45,670 nt of DNA, taken from NCBI GenBank assembly GCA_046541715.1, contig JBKHCS010000011.1:1-45670 (forward strand), given 5' to 3'. Position 1 is the first letter of the stretch, and every line of letters starts with the position of its first letter. Below are positions 1 to 7,080 of this stretch, piece by piece. The stretch is from CAYPUT01 sp046541715 (GTDB taxonomy: Bacteria > Spirochaetota > Spirochaetia > DSM-27196 > PWMO01). The notes beneath the pieces are model-generated. The model was given only the letters and a program-made list of their open reading frames with translations, was not told the DNA's origin and made no database searches. The position numbers and the translations under genes are program-made.

Positions 1-70
1 GATAATCGACGGCAACGAGATCCGGCGGGTGATCGTCGTTCCGAACCGCCTGGTAAACATCGTCCTCTAG
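1..70 (+). CDS. leuS: leucyl-tRNA synthetase, C-terminal end only (partial)
   Basis: An open frame enters from the left edge and stops with TAG at 68-70. It gives 22 residues ending RRVIVVPNRLVNIVL. Bacterial LeuRS proteins end in a short beta-strand module of the form 'K.IRKVIVVPGKLVNIVV', and this tail matches that pattern closely. LeuRS charges tRNA-Leu in the cytoplasm. Only the last part of the C-terminal tRNA-contacting domain is visible, so the call rests on a short signature and cannot be tested against catalytic motifs. No terminator is visible before the convergent gene that ends at 81. Confidence 0.72.
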   Translation, partial: IIDGNEIRRVIVVPNRLVNIVL

Positions 71-80
71 CTCCCGCGGG

Positions 81-875
81 TCAGAATCCCCGCAAGCCGA
101 CGATCGGATGCCCCGAGGGCTCGAAGGCGACGCTAAGGACGCGCCGGCCCTGGATCTCCGCATACCGCGCTCCCCTTAGCGGCACCGATAGCGTTACGCC
201 TCCGGGCCCTTCGATAACCCTGGTTCCCTCCTCTCCGAAGGGTTCGAGGGACACCCATCTCCCTTCCGGAAAGTAAACCTCTAGGGATACTGTTTCTCCC
301 TCTTTGATGTAGGTCGAGCGAAAGGCGTCCTCCGCGAGCTTCTCCACTATTCGATCGATATCCACGCCCCAGGGGTCCCGTCCCCCCCGGTCGCGAATCT
401 CCCGGGAGAGCCGGGGTACGTTTAGGGCTTCGAACCCGCTTCCACCCACCGCGAGGCGCCGGAGGATGGTCGCGGTTACCCCGTCGTGCCAGGTCGCCGC
501 CCTCTCCCCGGAGGCCAGCCACGGGACTGCGGTCCCCGCCGGGGGAAGCAGGAGACCCCGGTAGACCGGCCGGAGGAGTATCGCGACACCGCCGGCCTTC
601 GGGAGCGCGATTACAGCGGCTCCCGCGTCGAAGGCGTGGTGCCGGGTCCACCCCGAGCCGTCGGAGAAGACGACCTCGACGGCAATCTCTAGCTCCCTCT
701 CGAGGCTTTTCCAGGTTTCCGGTAGCGGTGGGAAATGCACCACCACATCCCGCTCCGAGTCCAAGAAGGCGCAGCTTGTCGCCGTGAGCCCCGCGAGAAA
801 GATAACCGCCCCCCGGAAGCGGCCGCGCCGCATCGGCCGACTGCGACGGTTCCGCGTCGAACAGTTGCGTTCCAC
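81..875 (-). CDS. predicted lipoprotein of unknown function
   Basis: 264 residues from a GTG at 875. An ATG at 833 (residue 15) would also leave a complete signal peptide and is a credible alternative. An Arg-rich N-region is followed by a hydrophobic stretch ending in a lipobox-like LTATSC, so the mature protein is probably a lipid-anchored envelope protein starting at that Cys. The rest looks like a beta-rich soluble domain with many Gly and Pro and no further membrane segment. I recognise no family. It starts 4 bp after the stop of the upstream DUF4416 gene, so the two are probably co-transcribed. The lipoprotein call is moderate; function is unknown. Confidence 0.6.
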   Translation of the reverse strand: MERNCSTRNRRSRPMRRGRFRGAVIFLAGLTATSCAFLDSERDVVVHFPPLPETWKSLERELEIAVEVVFSDGSGWTRHHAFDAGAAVIALPKAGGVAILLRPVYRGLLLPPAGTAVPWLASGERAATWHDGVTATILRRLAVGGSGFEALNVPRLSREIRDRGGRDPWGVDIDRIVEKLAEDAFRSTYIKEGETVSLEVYFPEGRWVSLEPFGEEGTRVIEGPGGVTLSVPLRGARYAEIQGRRVLSVAFEPSGHPIVGLRGF

Positions 876-879
876 ATAC

Positions 880-1479
880 TCAAAGACTCTTCTGGATTCT
901 CTGCTGCTTCAACTCGGTCTTGAGTTTGTTCCGGATTTCGAGAAGGATCTCCTGGTAGGCGGCGCTCGCGTAGTCCGGATAGGTCCACGGGAGGGGCCGG
1001 TAGGCTCCGTTTCGAAAGACCAGGGTAACCTCGCCGTAGATACCGGAGTGGAGGGGAATCCGGTGGGCGTGGGGTTTGGTCGACGCGAGGACGAGGGAGT
1101 GGAGGCTCAGGAGCCCCGGGTCCAAGTTGAACCGGCGCCCGGGGGCGGCGGCGGTCCCGGTACCGGCTTGCTCCAGCCGATTGGTGGCTATCTTTGCTTC
1201 GGCCAACCGGGCGGGGTCCCAGAGCCCCTCAAAGGTCAGGAAGACGCGGCGAAGGGGGACTCCCATCTCGGGGTGGTAGTAGTCGGTGTAGTCGAAGGGC
1301 AGCTCCCGGCCAACGACCTCCGGAGGCGCCAGGACGGCCCCGACGCCCTCTAGAACCTCCTGCAGGGCGGTTGCCGGTCCGAGAATGACTCCGATTAGAA
1401 GCTTTGCCGGCGGAAAGCTGCCTTGGTCTCCCACGTCGCGTTGTAGGTTAGGCGCTTTTTGGTAATAATGGAACTCCAT
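880..1479 (-). CDS. DUF4416 family protein
   Basis: 199 residues. The sequence carries the DUF4416 signatures: an N-terminal KLLIGVIL strand, FDYTDYYHPEMG, FLTFEGL, LAEAKIATNRLE, RRFNLDPGLLSL, a Thr-Lys-Pro-His-Ala-His-Arg stretch, and LPWTYPDY near the C-terminus. The family occurs in spirochaetes, thermophiles and delta-proteobacteria and has no established function. The ATG at 1479 overlaps the ATG of the divergent gene at 1478 within a CATG palindrome. Family members usually begin close to the KLLIGVIL strand, so a GTG at 1434 (residue 16) may be the real start. Neither start has a convincing Shine-Dalgarno. The downstream lipoprotein follows after 4 bp. Confidence 0.82.
   Translation of the reverse strand: MEFHYYQKAPNLQRDVGDQGSFPPAKLLIGVILGPATALQEVLEGVGAVLAPPEVVGRELPFDYTDYYHPEMGVPLRRVFLTFEGLWDPARLAEAKIATNRLEQAGTGTAAAPGRRFNLDPGLLSLHSLVLASTKPHAHRIPLHSGIYGEVTLVFRNGAYRPLPWTYPDYASAAYQEILLEIRNKLKTELKQQRIQKSL
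1441..1469 (+). promoter_or_regulatory. candidate promoter, leaderless type
   Basis: TTGTAG at 1441-1446, a 17-bp spacer, then AATAAT at 1464-1469. The expected transcription start (about 7 nt on) falls at or next to the ATG at 1478, leaving almost no leader. This is inference from sequence only; the -35 box is imperfect. Confidence 0.4.
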
Positions 1480-2896
1480 GGCTGAGACCGGGTCCTACAC
1501 AGAATCGCTCTCCCAGGCTCTCGAACAGAGGCGGGAAGTACTCGAGACCAAGGCTCTTCCGGAGCTGAAGGAGCAGTACCGCGCCTTTCTCTCATCCTAC
1601 CAGGGGCTTCTGAACGTACTGCTTAGAAAGGGGCTGATTCAAGAGGACCCCTACAAGTACGACGAACGCATATCCGAAATCGAGCCCCCGCCGGACACGC
1701 CCTTTCTCGATTCGGAGAAGCACACCCAGGTGAGCATTCGGCTCTCGAAGCTCGAATCCCAGCTGGACTTTCTGAACAGCTACGGCTCATTCGACCTCGA
1801 GTCAATGACCCTCAAGCAGATAAAGAACATGGTGGCCCTGACCCGATACGTCAAGTGGGCTCAGCTCAACGAAACCTCGACCCATCTTCTCACCCGGACG
1901 CTTGCGGAGTACGTGGCCCGCCTCCGGGGGGATAGCGACCCTCTCTCGATCGGCATCGTCAAGGATGCCCACGAGCAGATTCTCCGGGCGTCGAAGAGGA
2001 TAATCGAGACCCTCAAGGACACGGCAAACTATCAGAAGGAGCTGTTCAAGCTGACCCTCCGAGAAGAGGTGCTCCGAGACATGGATCTCTCCCCGGGGCA
2101 GGCGACGGGAAAGCGGGACGAGACCATCAAGCAGATGTCCAAGCGGTATGCGTCGGTACGTCCCCGGCAGCCGTTCTACCAGGAGTTGGCCGGGGAAGTC
2201 CTCGACGAGGACTACGGGCCCAACGGTAGCGACCTCAAGCAAGAGGTCCTCGAGCGAATCCGTCCGCAGCATCAAGAAACCGAAGAGAAGAAGAGCAGCA
2301 AAGAGCGCCTTCAGCCGCTTCTTCTCGAGGCAGCCAAGACCCTGGCCGCGGCAAGCCGGCCCTTGGAGGATCTCGCCGGGAGAATAGAGGACAACGTGGT
2401 GGTCTACGAGCAGAAACCGAAAGGCTTCTTTGACCGGTTCAAAGAGTGGGTACTCCGGGTCAGCAACCAGGAGAGCGTTTCCCGGAACTACGACGTCGAG
2501 TTCCTCGACGAGACAACCTCGACGGTCCATACCGAAACGATAAACGTCGATCAGTTCGTCCAGGAGCTCCGGAAGCGCGCAACGCTCTACGGAGCTCTGC
2601 TAAACCGAGCCTCCCCAACGTACCAGAAGGTGGCTAAGGCCTCGGAGGACCAGCTCTTTCAGTTTCTCCAGAAGCACAGCGAAGAGCTCTTCGTGATGCA
2701 CCGCCGGATTAGCTCCATCGACACCTTTATCCGGACCGAGGTCTCCCGGGACAAGCGCAACCAACTCCGTGCGATGCAGGTTTCCCTCTCCAACCTCAAG
2801 GACGCACTTCTTAAGGCCAACAAGAAGCGCCACGACTACCTCTCGCGGAAGGAGGAGGCGCAGCAGCTGAAGCGTCTCGGGATCGACGACGGTTAG
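1478..2896 (+). CDS. coiled-coil-rich cytoplasmic protein of unknown function
   Basis: 472 residues, hydrophilic and largely helical, with long charged heptad-like stretches (roughly residues 1-60, 170-215 and 255-310, and a Lys/Arg-rich C-terminal helix). No signal peptide or membrane segment is visible, so it is probably cytosolic. One region near residues 310-350 contains GFFDRFKEWVLRVSN followed by a beta-like patch with EFLDETTSTVHTETINV. I recognise no catalytic motif and no named family; it may be a lineage-specific spirochaetal protein. The ATG at 1478 lacks a strong Shine-Dalgarno and sits 8 nt after a -10-like AATAAT. It runs opposite to DUF4416 and ends 21 bp before the convergent DAHP synthase gene. 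Confidence 0.7.
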   Translation: MAETGSYTESLSQALEQRREVLETKALPELKEQYRAFLSSYQGLLNVLLRKGLIQEDPYKYDERISEIEPPPDTPFLDSEKHTQVSIRLSKLESQLDFLNSYGSFDLESMTLKQIKNMVALTRYVKWAQLNETSTHLLTRTLAEYVARLRGDSDPLSIGIVKDAHEQILRASKRIIETLKDTANYQKELFKLTLREEVLRDMDLSPGQATGKRDETIKQMSKRYASVRPRQPFYQELAGEVLDEDYGPNGSDLKQEVLERIRPQHQETEEKKSSKERLQPLLLEAAKTLAAASRPLEDLAGRIEDNVVVYEQKPKGFFDRFKEWVLRVSNQESVSRNYDVEFLDETTSTVHTETINVDQFVQELRKRATLYGALLNRASPTYQKVAKASEDQLFQFLQKHSEELFVMHRRISSIDTFIRTEVSRDKRNQLRAMQVSLSNLKDALLKANKKRHDYLSRKEEAQQLKRLGIDDG

Positions 2897-2917
2897 TCGT
2901 CCGGGAGACGGCCCCCG

Positions 2918-4816
2918 TTAACCGGCCCGGTAGATCCCGAGCACCCTGACGTCTTGGGCGACGTCGTGGAGCTCCTCCAAGGCGCCGGCGAGACTCGGCT
3001 CCTTTCCGGCGATGTCGATGTCCAGGTAGAACATATAGCTCCACGGTTTTCCCCAGATGGGGCGGGATTCCAGCTTCTTGAGGTTCAACGAGCGCCGGGA
3101 GAAGACTTCCATGCAAACCGAGAGGGCTCCCGGGGTGTCCGGTGTGCTGAAGAGAATCGACGCCTTGGTCGGCGCGGTTATCGGCGCGGCTCCCTCCCGG
3201 GAAAGAATCGCGAACCGCGTGTAGTTCTGCGGGTTGGTTTCGATCCCTTCTTTGAGCACCTTCATGCCGTAGACCCTTGCCGCTTCGGAGTTGGCGATGG
3301 CCGCGTTTTCCGGACTACCGAGCTCCGCCACGTAGGCGACCGACCCGGCGGTATCGTAGTAGGGAACCTTCTCCCATTCCGGATGGTCGTCCAGGAAACG
3401 GCTGCACTGGGCGAGCCCCTGGGGATGGGAGAACACCCGGCGGATACTCTCCAGGGATCCGGAGGGAGTCGATATCAGACTGTGAATGATCCGAATGATG
3501 GTCTCTCCGGCAATCCGGATGTCCGGATACCGGAGGAGGAGGTCGAAGTTCTCGTGGATCGACCCGGAGAGCGAATTCTCGAGGGGCACGATTCCGTAGT
3601 CCACCTTCCCTTCGAGAACCGCGTCGAAGACCCGCTGGAAGCTCGTCTCCGGCGCCGGGGTCAGCGTTTCCGCCTGGAAGTAGCGTATCAAGGCCATCTC
3701 GCTGTAGGCTCCCCGTTCACCCTGGAAGGCGACGGTGCACTCCCCCTCGGTGCTTCTGCCGGTTGTGGAAAAAACGGGGGACATTTCGCCCGTCGTCGGA
3801 AGGCGGAACATCTCTTTCTCGACCACCGGGGAGAGCGCCTCGACATCCCGCATGAGCCGCTCGAACTCCTGCGGATAGAGGCTCTGCGGGCCGTCCGAGA
3901 GGGCCTGTTCCGGATCGGGGTGGACCTCGACCATCAAGCCGTCGGCGCCGGCGGCGATTGCCGCGAGGCCCACCGGGCGCACCTTCGAACGGATACCGGT
4001 TGCATGGCTCGGGTCGACCATAACCGGAAGATGGCTTAGGTTCTTGACGACCGGGATGCTCGAGATATCGAGGCTGTTTCGGGTATAGGTTTCGAAGGTG
4101 CGGATCCCTCGCTCGCAGAGGATAACGTGCTCGGTCCCTGAGGAGAGAAGGTACTCCGCCGCCATAAGCCATTCCTCTATAGTCGCGGCGAGCCCCCGCT
4201 TGAGGAGCACCGGCATACCGGTACTTCCGACGGTCTTCAATAGATCGAAGTTCTGCATGTTCCGGGCCCCGATCTGGAACATGTCGACGTAGTCACGCAT
4301 CATGTCCACCAGGGCCGGAGACATAATTTCGGTTACCACGGGCATGCCGGTTGCCTCGCCGGCCTCTTTGAGGTACCGGAGACCCTCTTCACCGAGTCCT
4401 TGAAACGCGTAGGGTGAGGTCCGCGGCTTGAAGGCACCTCCCCGGAGAATCACTGCCCCGGACTCCCGGACCATCCGGGCCGTCTCCATAATCTGCTCCC
4501 GGCTCTCGACCGAGCAAGGCCCGGCGATTACGGCCAGACGCTTTCCCCCGATCTTCACGGGGCCGACGGTTACCACCGTGTCCTCCGCCTGGAGCTCCCG
4601 GGAGGCGAGCTTGTAGGGCTTGCTGATGGGAATGACCCTAACGACCCCCGGGAGAACCTCCACCTCGCGGTGGTCGAGCTTTACCTGGCCCACTGCTCCG
4701 AGGATGGTTTCTCCTTCGCCGACGACCTCTTTTACCTTGAGACCGTGTTTGTTCAGGAAATCCGTGAGGTGGCGCTTCTCATCCGCCGTGATACCGCGAT
4801 CGAGGACAATAACCAT
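2918..4816 (-). CDS. fused DAHP synthase / prephenate dehydratase
   Basis: 632 residues from the ATG at 4816; the frame stays open another 69 codons upstream, but that part is the upstream gene's antiparallel shadow. Residues 1-70 resemble the ferredoxin-like regulatory domain of Thermotoga-type DAHP synthase. Residues about 90-345 are the KDO8P-type class I aldolase with IAGPCSVES, KPRTSPYAFQG, QIGARNMQNF, LLKRG, CERGIRTFE and VDPSHATG. From about 365 follows a prephenate dehydratase with FQGERGAYSEMA, VPLENSLSGSIHENFDLL and NYTRFAIL, then an ACT domain with PGAL and ESRP, the phenylalanine-binding signatures. The protein therefore joins the first step of aromatic synthesis to the phenylalanine-committing step, with two potential feedback domains. 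No chorismate mutase domain is present. Its start lies 20 bp after the transglycosylase gene. Confidence 0.93.
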   Translation of the reverse strand: MVIVLDRGITADEKRHLTDFLNKHGLKVKEVVGEGETILGAVGQVKLDHREVEVLPGVVRVIPISKPYKLASRELQAEDTVVTVGPVKIGGKRLAVIAGPCSVESREQIMETARMVRESGAVILRGGAFKPRTSPYAFQGLGEEGLRYLKEAGEATGMPVVTEIMSPALVDMMRDYVDMFQIGARNMQNFDLLKTVGSTGMPVLLKRGLAATIEEWLMAAEYLLSSGTEHVILCERGIRTFETYTRNSLDISSIPVVKNLSHLPVMVDPSHATGIRSKVRPVGLAAIAAGADGLMVEVHPDPEQALSDGPQSLYPQEFERLMRDVEALSPVVEKEMFRLPTTGEMSPVFSTTGRSTEGECTVAFQGERGAYSEMALIRYFQAETLTPAPETSFQRVFDAVLEGKVDYGIVPLENSLSGSIHENFDLLLRYPDIRIAGETIIRIIHSLISTPSGSLESIRRVFSHPQGLAQCSRFLDDHPEWEKVPYYDTAGSVAYVAELGSPENAAIANSEAARVYGMKVLKEGIETNPQNYTRFAILSREGAAPITAPTKASILFSTPDTPGALSVCMEVFSRRSLNLKKLESRPIWGKPWSYMFYLDIDIAGKEPSLAGALEELHDVAQDVRVLGIYRAG

Positions 4817-4836
4817 AGGGCGACATCCTACCCTAT

Positions 4837-5514
4837 CTAGGTGGTAACGGGGAACTCCGTCGCGATATACCGCCGGAAACGCTCGTCGAGACCCGCCTTG
4901 TAGTCCAAGATGCGGCGGATGTAGATCTGAGTTGTCGCCGGAATAATCCCGGCCCTGACCCGGGAGTAGCCGGCGTTGTAGATTGCCAGGGCGGTTGGTT
5001 CGTCGGAGGCGAGGTCCAGGCAATACCGGAGGTGGCTTGCGCCGTATCGAGCGTTGATGTCAGGTGCAAAAAAATCTTCCGTCGTCAGCTGACGGAAGCT
5101 CCGGGAGTTGAGTTGAAAAAGCCCCCGGTCGATCGAGGTCGGGTTCCTATTCTGAGCGGAGGGATCGTATCGGCTCTCGACCCAAACCAGGGAGAAGACC
5201 AGGGTGATGGGAAGATCGTGGCGGTCCGCGTGGTAGAGAATCGGAAGGGCGATCTCCTCGGAACCCGCCAACTCGGTAAAGAAGGCCACAACGTGGTCGT
5301 GGGTAACGTCCTCGCGGTAGAGCGCCAACGCCGGATTCTCGCCTTCGAGAAGGTTTGCGACGTTCGGGTACGATACCGGGGCGACGCCTCCCATGCCACC
5401 GGAGCTCCATTCGAAGGTGTAGCTATCCGAGCGCAAGGGTCCCGTCAGCAGGGCGCCGGCACTGCTGCACCCGAGGAGCGCCGTCACGGCAATAATTGCG
5501 GCGATTCTGCTCAT
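4837..5514 (-). CDS. lytic transglycosylase (SLT domain) lipoprotein
   Basis: 225 residues from the ATG at 5514. This start gives a clean lipoprotein signal (hydrophobic run ending in LLGC, Cys at residue 16), whereas the longer GTG at 5553 adds 13 polar residues. The SLT goose-lysozyme-like domain shows SLVWVESRYDP with the catalytic Glu, then RGLFQLNSRSF, NARYGASHLRYCLD and ALAIYNAG. The enzyme should cleave the MurNAc-GlcNAc bond of peptidoglycan, producing 1,6-anhydro ends, while anchored to a membrane facing the periplasm. A GGAG lies about 10 nt before the ATG. It probably shares a transcript with the aromatic-synthesis fusion gene, a pairing with no obvious functional logic. Confidence 0.88.
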   Translation of the reverse strand: MSRIAAIIAVTALLGCSSAGALLTGPLRSDSYTFEWSSGGMGGVAPVSYPNVANLLEGENPALALYREDVTHDHVVAFFTELAGSEEIALPILYHADRHDLPITLVFSLVWVESRYDPSAQNRNPTSIDRGLFQLNSRSFRQLTTEDFFAPDINARYGASHLRYCLDLASDEPTALAIYNAGYSRVRAGIIPATTQIYIRRILDYKAGLDERFRRYIATEFPVTT

Positions 5515-5617
5515 AGAAATGTGGCTCCGCCTTCCGGAGTCTCGGTAATTCACGTTCTGTCTACTCTTTGTTATTGATTTTGCTAAATTTACTCAGGGGA
5601 TGGAGGCTAATCAAGCC

Positions 5618-6298
5618 TCAGCGGAGCTTTACGAGGATTCCGTGACCGTTGAGGTTGTGCACGAAGACGCTGTCTTCCCGGAGACGGTCCTCTCGGCCTA
5701 AGGCGGTAACGCCTTCGCACCCGTAGAAACCGTAGTCGTCGTAGATCACGAGCCCCCCGGGGGGCATCCGGGGCCAGACCCATTCGACGGTATCCCGGGC
5801 GGACTGATAGACGTCGACGTCGACGTGACAAAAGCAAAACCGCCGGTCCGCGATCAGGGTGCCCGTTTCCTCGGGAAAGACCCCCCGGAGGATCTCGGCG
5901 TTCGAGAGCCCGATGCTTTCGAGCAATGCCCCCACGACTTCCGGCGAGGTGTCGGCGTGCTCCCCACCGCGATAGTAGTCGTCTTTCGGCCCCGCCTTCA
6001 CGACTCCCCGGAAGGTATCCGCGAGAAACACCTTCCGGGAATCTCCCCAGAGCCTCCGGGCACCCGCCGCCAAAAGGGCACCGGTTCCCCCGCGCCACAC
6101 TCCGACCTCGAGGACGTCGCCTTCGAGACGGCGACACTGCTCGAGAAGCTCCCAGAGCTCGTGGCACCGGGCGATGTCGACCTTGGTGTGGGCCTCAACG
6201 ACGCGGAAGAGTTCCGAAAACTCCTGGTCGAGGTCCCAGGGACGGTAGTCCGCCTGGGGGGTAACCAGTCCGTACCCCCGGGGGTAAGTCTTGGCCAT
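5618..6298 (-). CDS. TylF/MycF-type SAM-dependent methyltransferase
   Basis: 226 residues. The Rossmann-type SAM-binding motif LEVGVWRGGTGALL follows the helix typical of the TylF family, and VDVDVYQSARD plus YDDYGFYGCEGV supply the metal-binding Asp pair seen in macrocin O-methyltransferases. The family methylates sugar or small-molecule hydroxyls with magnesium; spirochaete members are usually of unknown substrate and may act on surface glycans. It follows an 84-residue gene with a 9-bp gap and belongs to the minus-strand cluster led by the thioredoxin. No glycosyltransferases lie nearby to suggest a substrate. Confidence 0.85.
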   Translation of the reverse strand: MAKTYPRGYGLVTPQADYRPWDLDQEFSELFRVVEAHTKVDIARCHELWELLEQCRRLEGDVLEVGVWRGGTGALLAAGARRLWGDSRKVFLADTFRGVVKAGPKDDYYRGGEHADTSPEVVGALLESIGLSNAEILRGVFPEETGTLIADRRFCFCHVDVDVYQSARDTVEWVWPRMPPGGLVIYDDYGFYGCEGVTALGREDRLREDSVFVHNLNGHGILVKLR

Positions 6299-6307
6299 CT
6301 CCCGTCC

Positions 6308-6562
6308 TTATCTACGACGTCTCGGGGCCGGCTCTTCCCGGCTATGGAGAACCGCCTCGAAGGCGGCAATTGTTGCCGAGAGTACCGTCTGCTCAGCCTC
6401 CCCCCGGCCGAGCCAGTCGTTCCCGTCCTGCACGTAGAGCGCTTCGAGCATCCCGGCGAATTCGCTCGGGCTCAGAACGCCGCTATCCAGCCGGGCGATC
6501 AAATCTTCGTGAGTTTCGCGGTAGACCCGTTCGAATGTATGGTGTTGCTGCTCGCGTATCAC
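6308..6562 (-). CDS. small protein of unknown function
   Basis: 84 residues, hydrophilic, helical in composition, with an Arg-rich tail (PRRRR). It sits between the thioredoxin gene (5 bp gap) and the methyltransferase gene (9 bp gap) on the same strand; that tight packing is the main reason to accept it as a gene. No motif or family is recognised. Confidence 0.55.
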   Translation of the reverse strand: MIREQQHHTFERVYRETHEDLIARLDSGVLSPSEFAGMLEALYVQDGNDWLGRGEAEQTVLSATIAAFEAVLHSREEPAPRRRR

Positions 6563-6567
6563 TAAGC

Positions 6568-7017
6568 CTAAGAGTCTGCCTTGATGATCGACCGCACCTC
6601 GGATATGTAGTTGTTCGGTCCTCCGGGAAGATATCCGAGGCGGCCGATCTCCGTCCCCTGGGCGTCCAAGAAGACTACCGTCGGAAACCCCTCTATGCCC
6701 ATCCGCTGGGCCAGAGCCTGATTATCGGCCTTGAGCTGCTCCGTTTGCTCGATTCCCCGGGGAAAGTCGATCAGGACCGGCACAAAGCTCTCGTCGAGGT
6801 AACTCTCGAACCGAGAGGTCGTGAGTATCTCTTTGTGGAAACGGTCGCACCATCCGCACCAGTCGGAGCCGGCGAAGTAGACAAAGAGGTGCTTCCCTTC
6901 GACATCCGCGACGGCCTGAGCGGATTCGAGGTTGGTATCCCAGGTATAGATATCGAGTGCCGAAACACTCCCGGCAATCAGCAGAATAGATAGAAGGATT
7001 ATGAGCCTTTTCATCAC
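6568..7017 (-). CDS. exported thioredoxin-fold protein
   Basis: 149 residues from GTG 7017, immediately followed by an ATG at 7014. An N-terminal signal peptide (residues 1-20, cleavage after SVSA) precedes a thioredoxin fold with FVYFAGSDWCGWC (C54/C57 by this start), like the DUF255/thioredoxin_7 proteins, and the cis-proline loop GFPTVVF. The long insertion between the active site and the cis-proline is usual for this subgroup. It probably performs disulfide reduction or isomerisation in the periplasm. There is no Shine-Dalgarno: a strong promoter places the transcription start on the GTG, so the mRNA is probably leaderless. It leads the cluster that includes the small protein and the methyltransferase. 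Confidence 0.85.
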   Translation of the reverse strand: MMKRLIILLSILLIAGSVSALDIYTWDTNLESAQAVADVEGKHLFVYFAGSDWCGWCDRFHKEILTTSRFESYLDESFVPVLIDFPRGIEQTEQLKADNQALAQRMGIEGFPTVVFLDAQGTEIGRLGYLPGGPNNYISEVRSIIKADS

Positions 7018-7023
7018 GTTCGA

Positions 7024-7052
7024 AGAATACGCAGAGCTCTCCCTTGGGTCAA
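7024..7052 (-). promoter_or_regulatory. strong sigma-70-type promoter of the thioredoxin cluster
   Basis: Read on the minus strand: TTGACC (7052-7047), a 17-bp spacer, TATTCT (7029-7024). The expected start falls at about 7017, the first base of the GTG. The -35 and early spacer share 17 of 20 bases with the carD promoter at 11438. The -35 overlaps that of the divergent aminotransferase promoter. Confidence 0.7.
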
Positions 7053-7073
7053 CCTACGCGTCCCGGGTATCAT
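7044..7073 (+). promoter_or_regulatory. candidate promoter of the aminotransferase gene, leaderless type
   Basis: TTGGGT at 7044-7049, an 18-bp spacer, TATCAT at 7068-7073, then 7 nt to the GTG at 7081. Predicted initiation is at or next to the start codon. It is back-to-back with the opposing thioredoxin promoter, so the two may compete for polymerase. Confidence 0.5.
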
Positions 7074-7080
7074 CGGGGTC

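Noticed and set aside
2954..4039. Long plus-strand frame of 361 codons opposite the DAHP synthase fusion
   Set aside because: Composition is that of an antisense shadow in GC-rich DNA, and the minus strand encodes fully conserved enzymes.
4817..5023. 69-residue N-terminal extension of the DAHP synthase fusion
   Set aside because: It lies inside the transglycosylase gene in another frame and has low-complexity Arg/Pro content; the family start is at MVIVLD.
5603..5619. Hairpin GAGGCT-AATCA-AGCCTC at the end of the methyltransferase gene as a terminator
   Set aside because: The stem is only 6 bp, overlaps the stop codon and has no T run on the minus strand.
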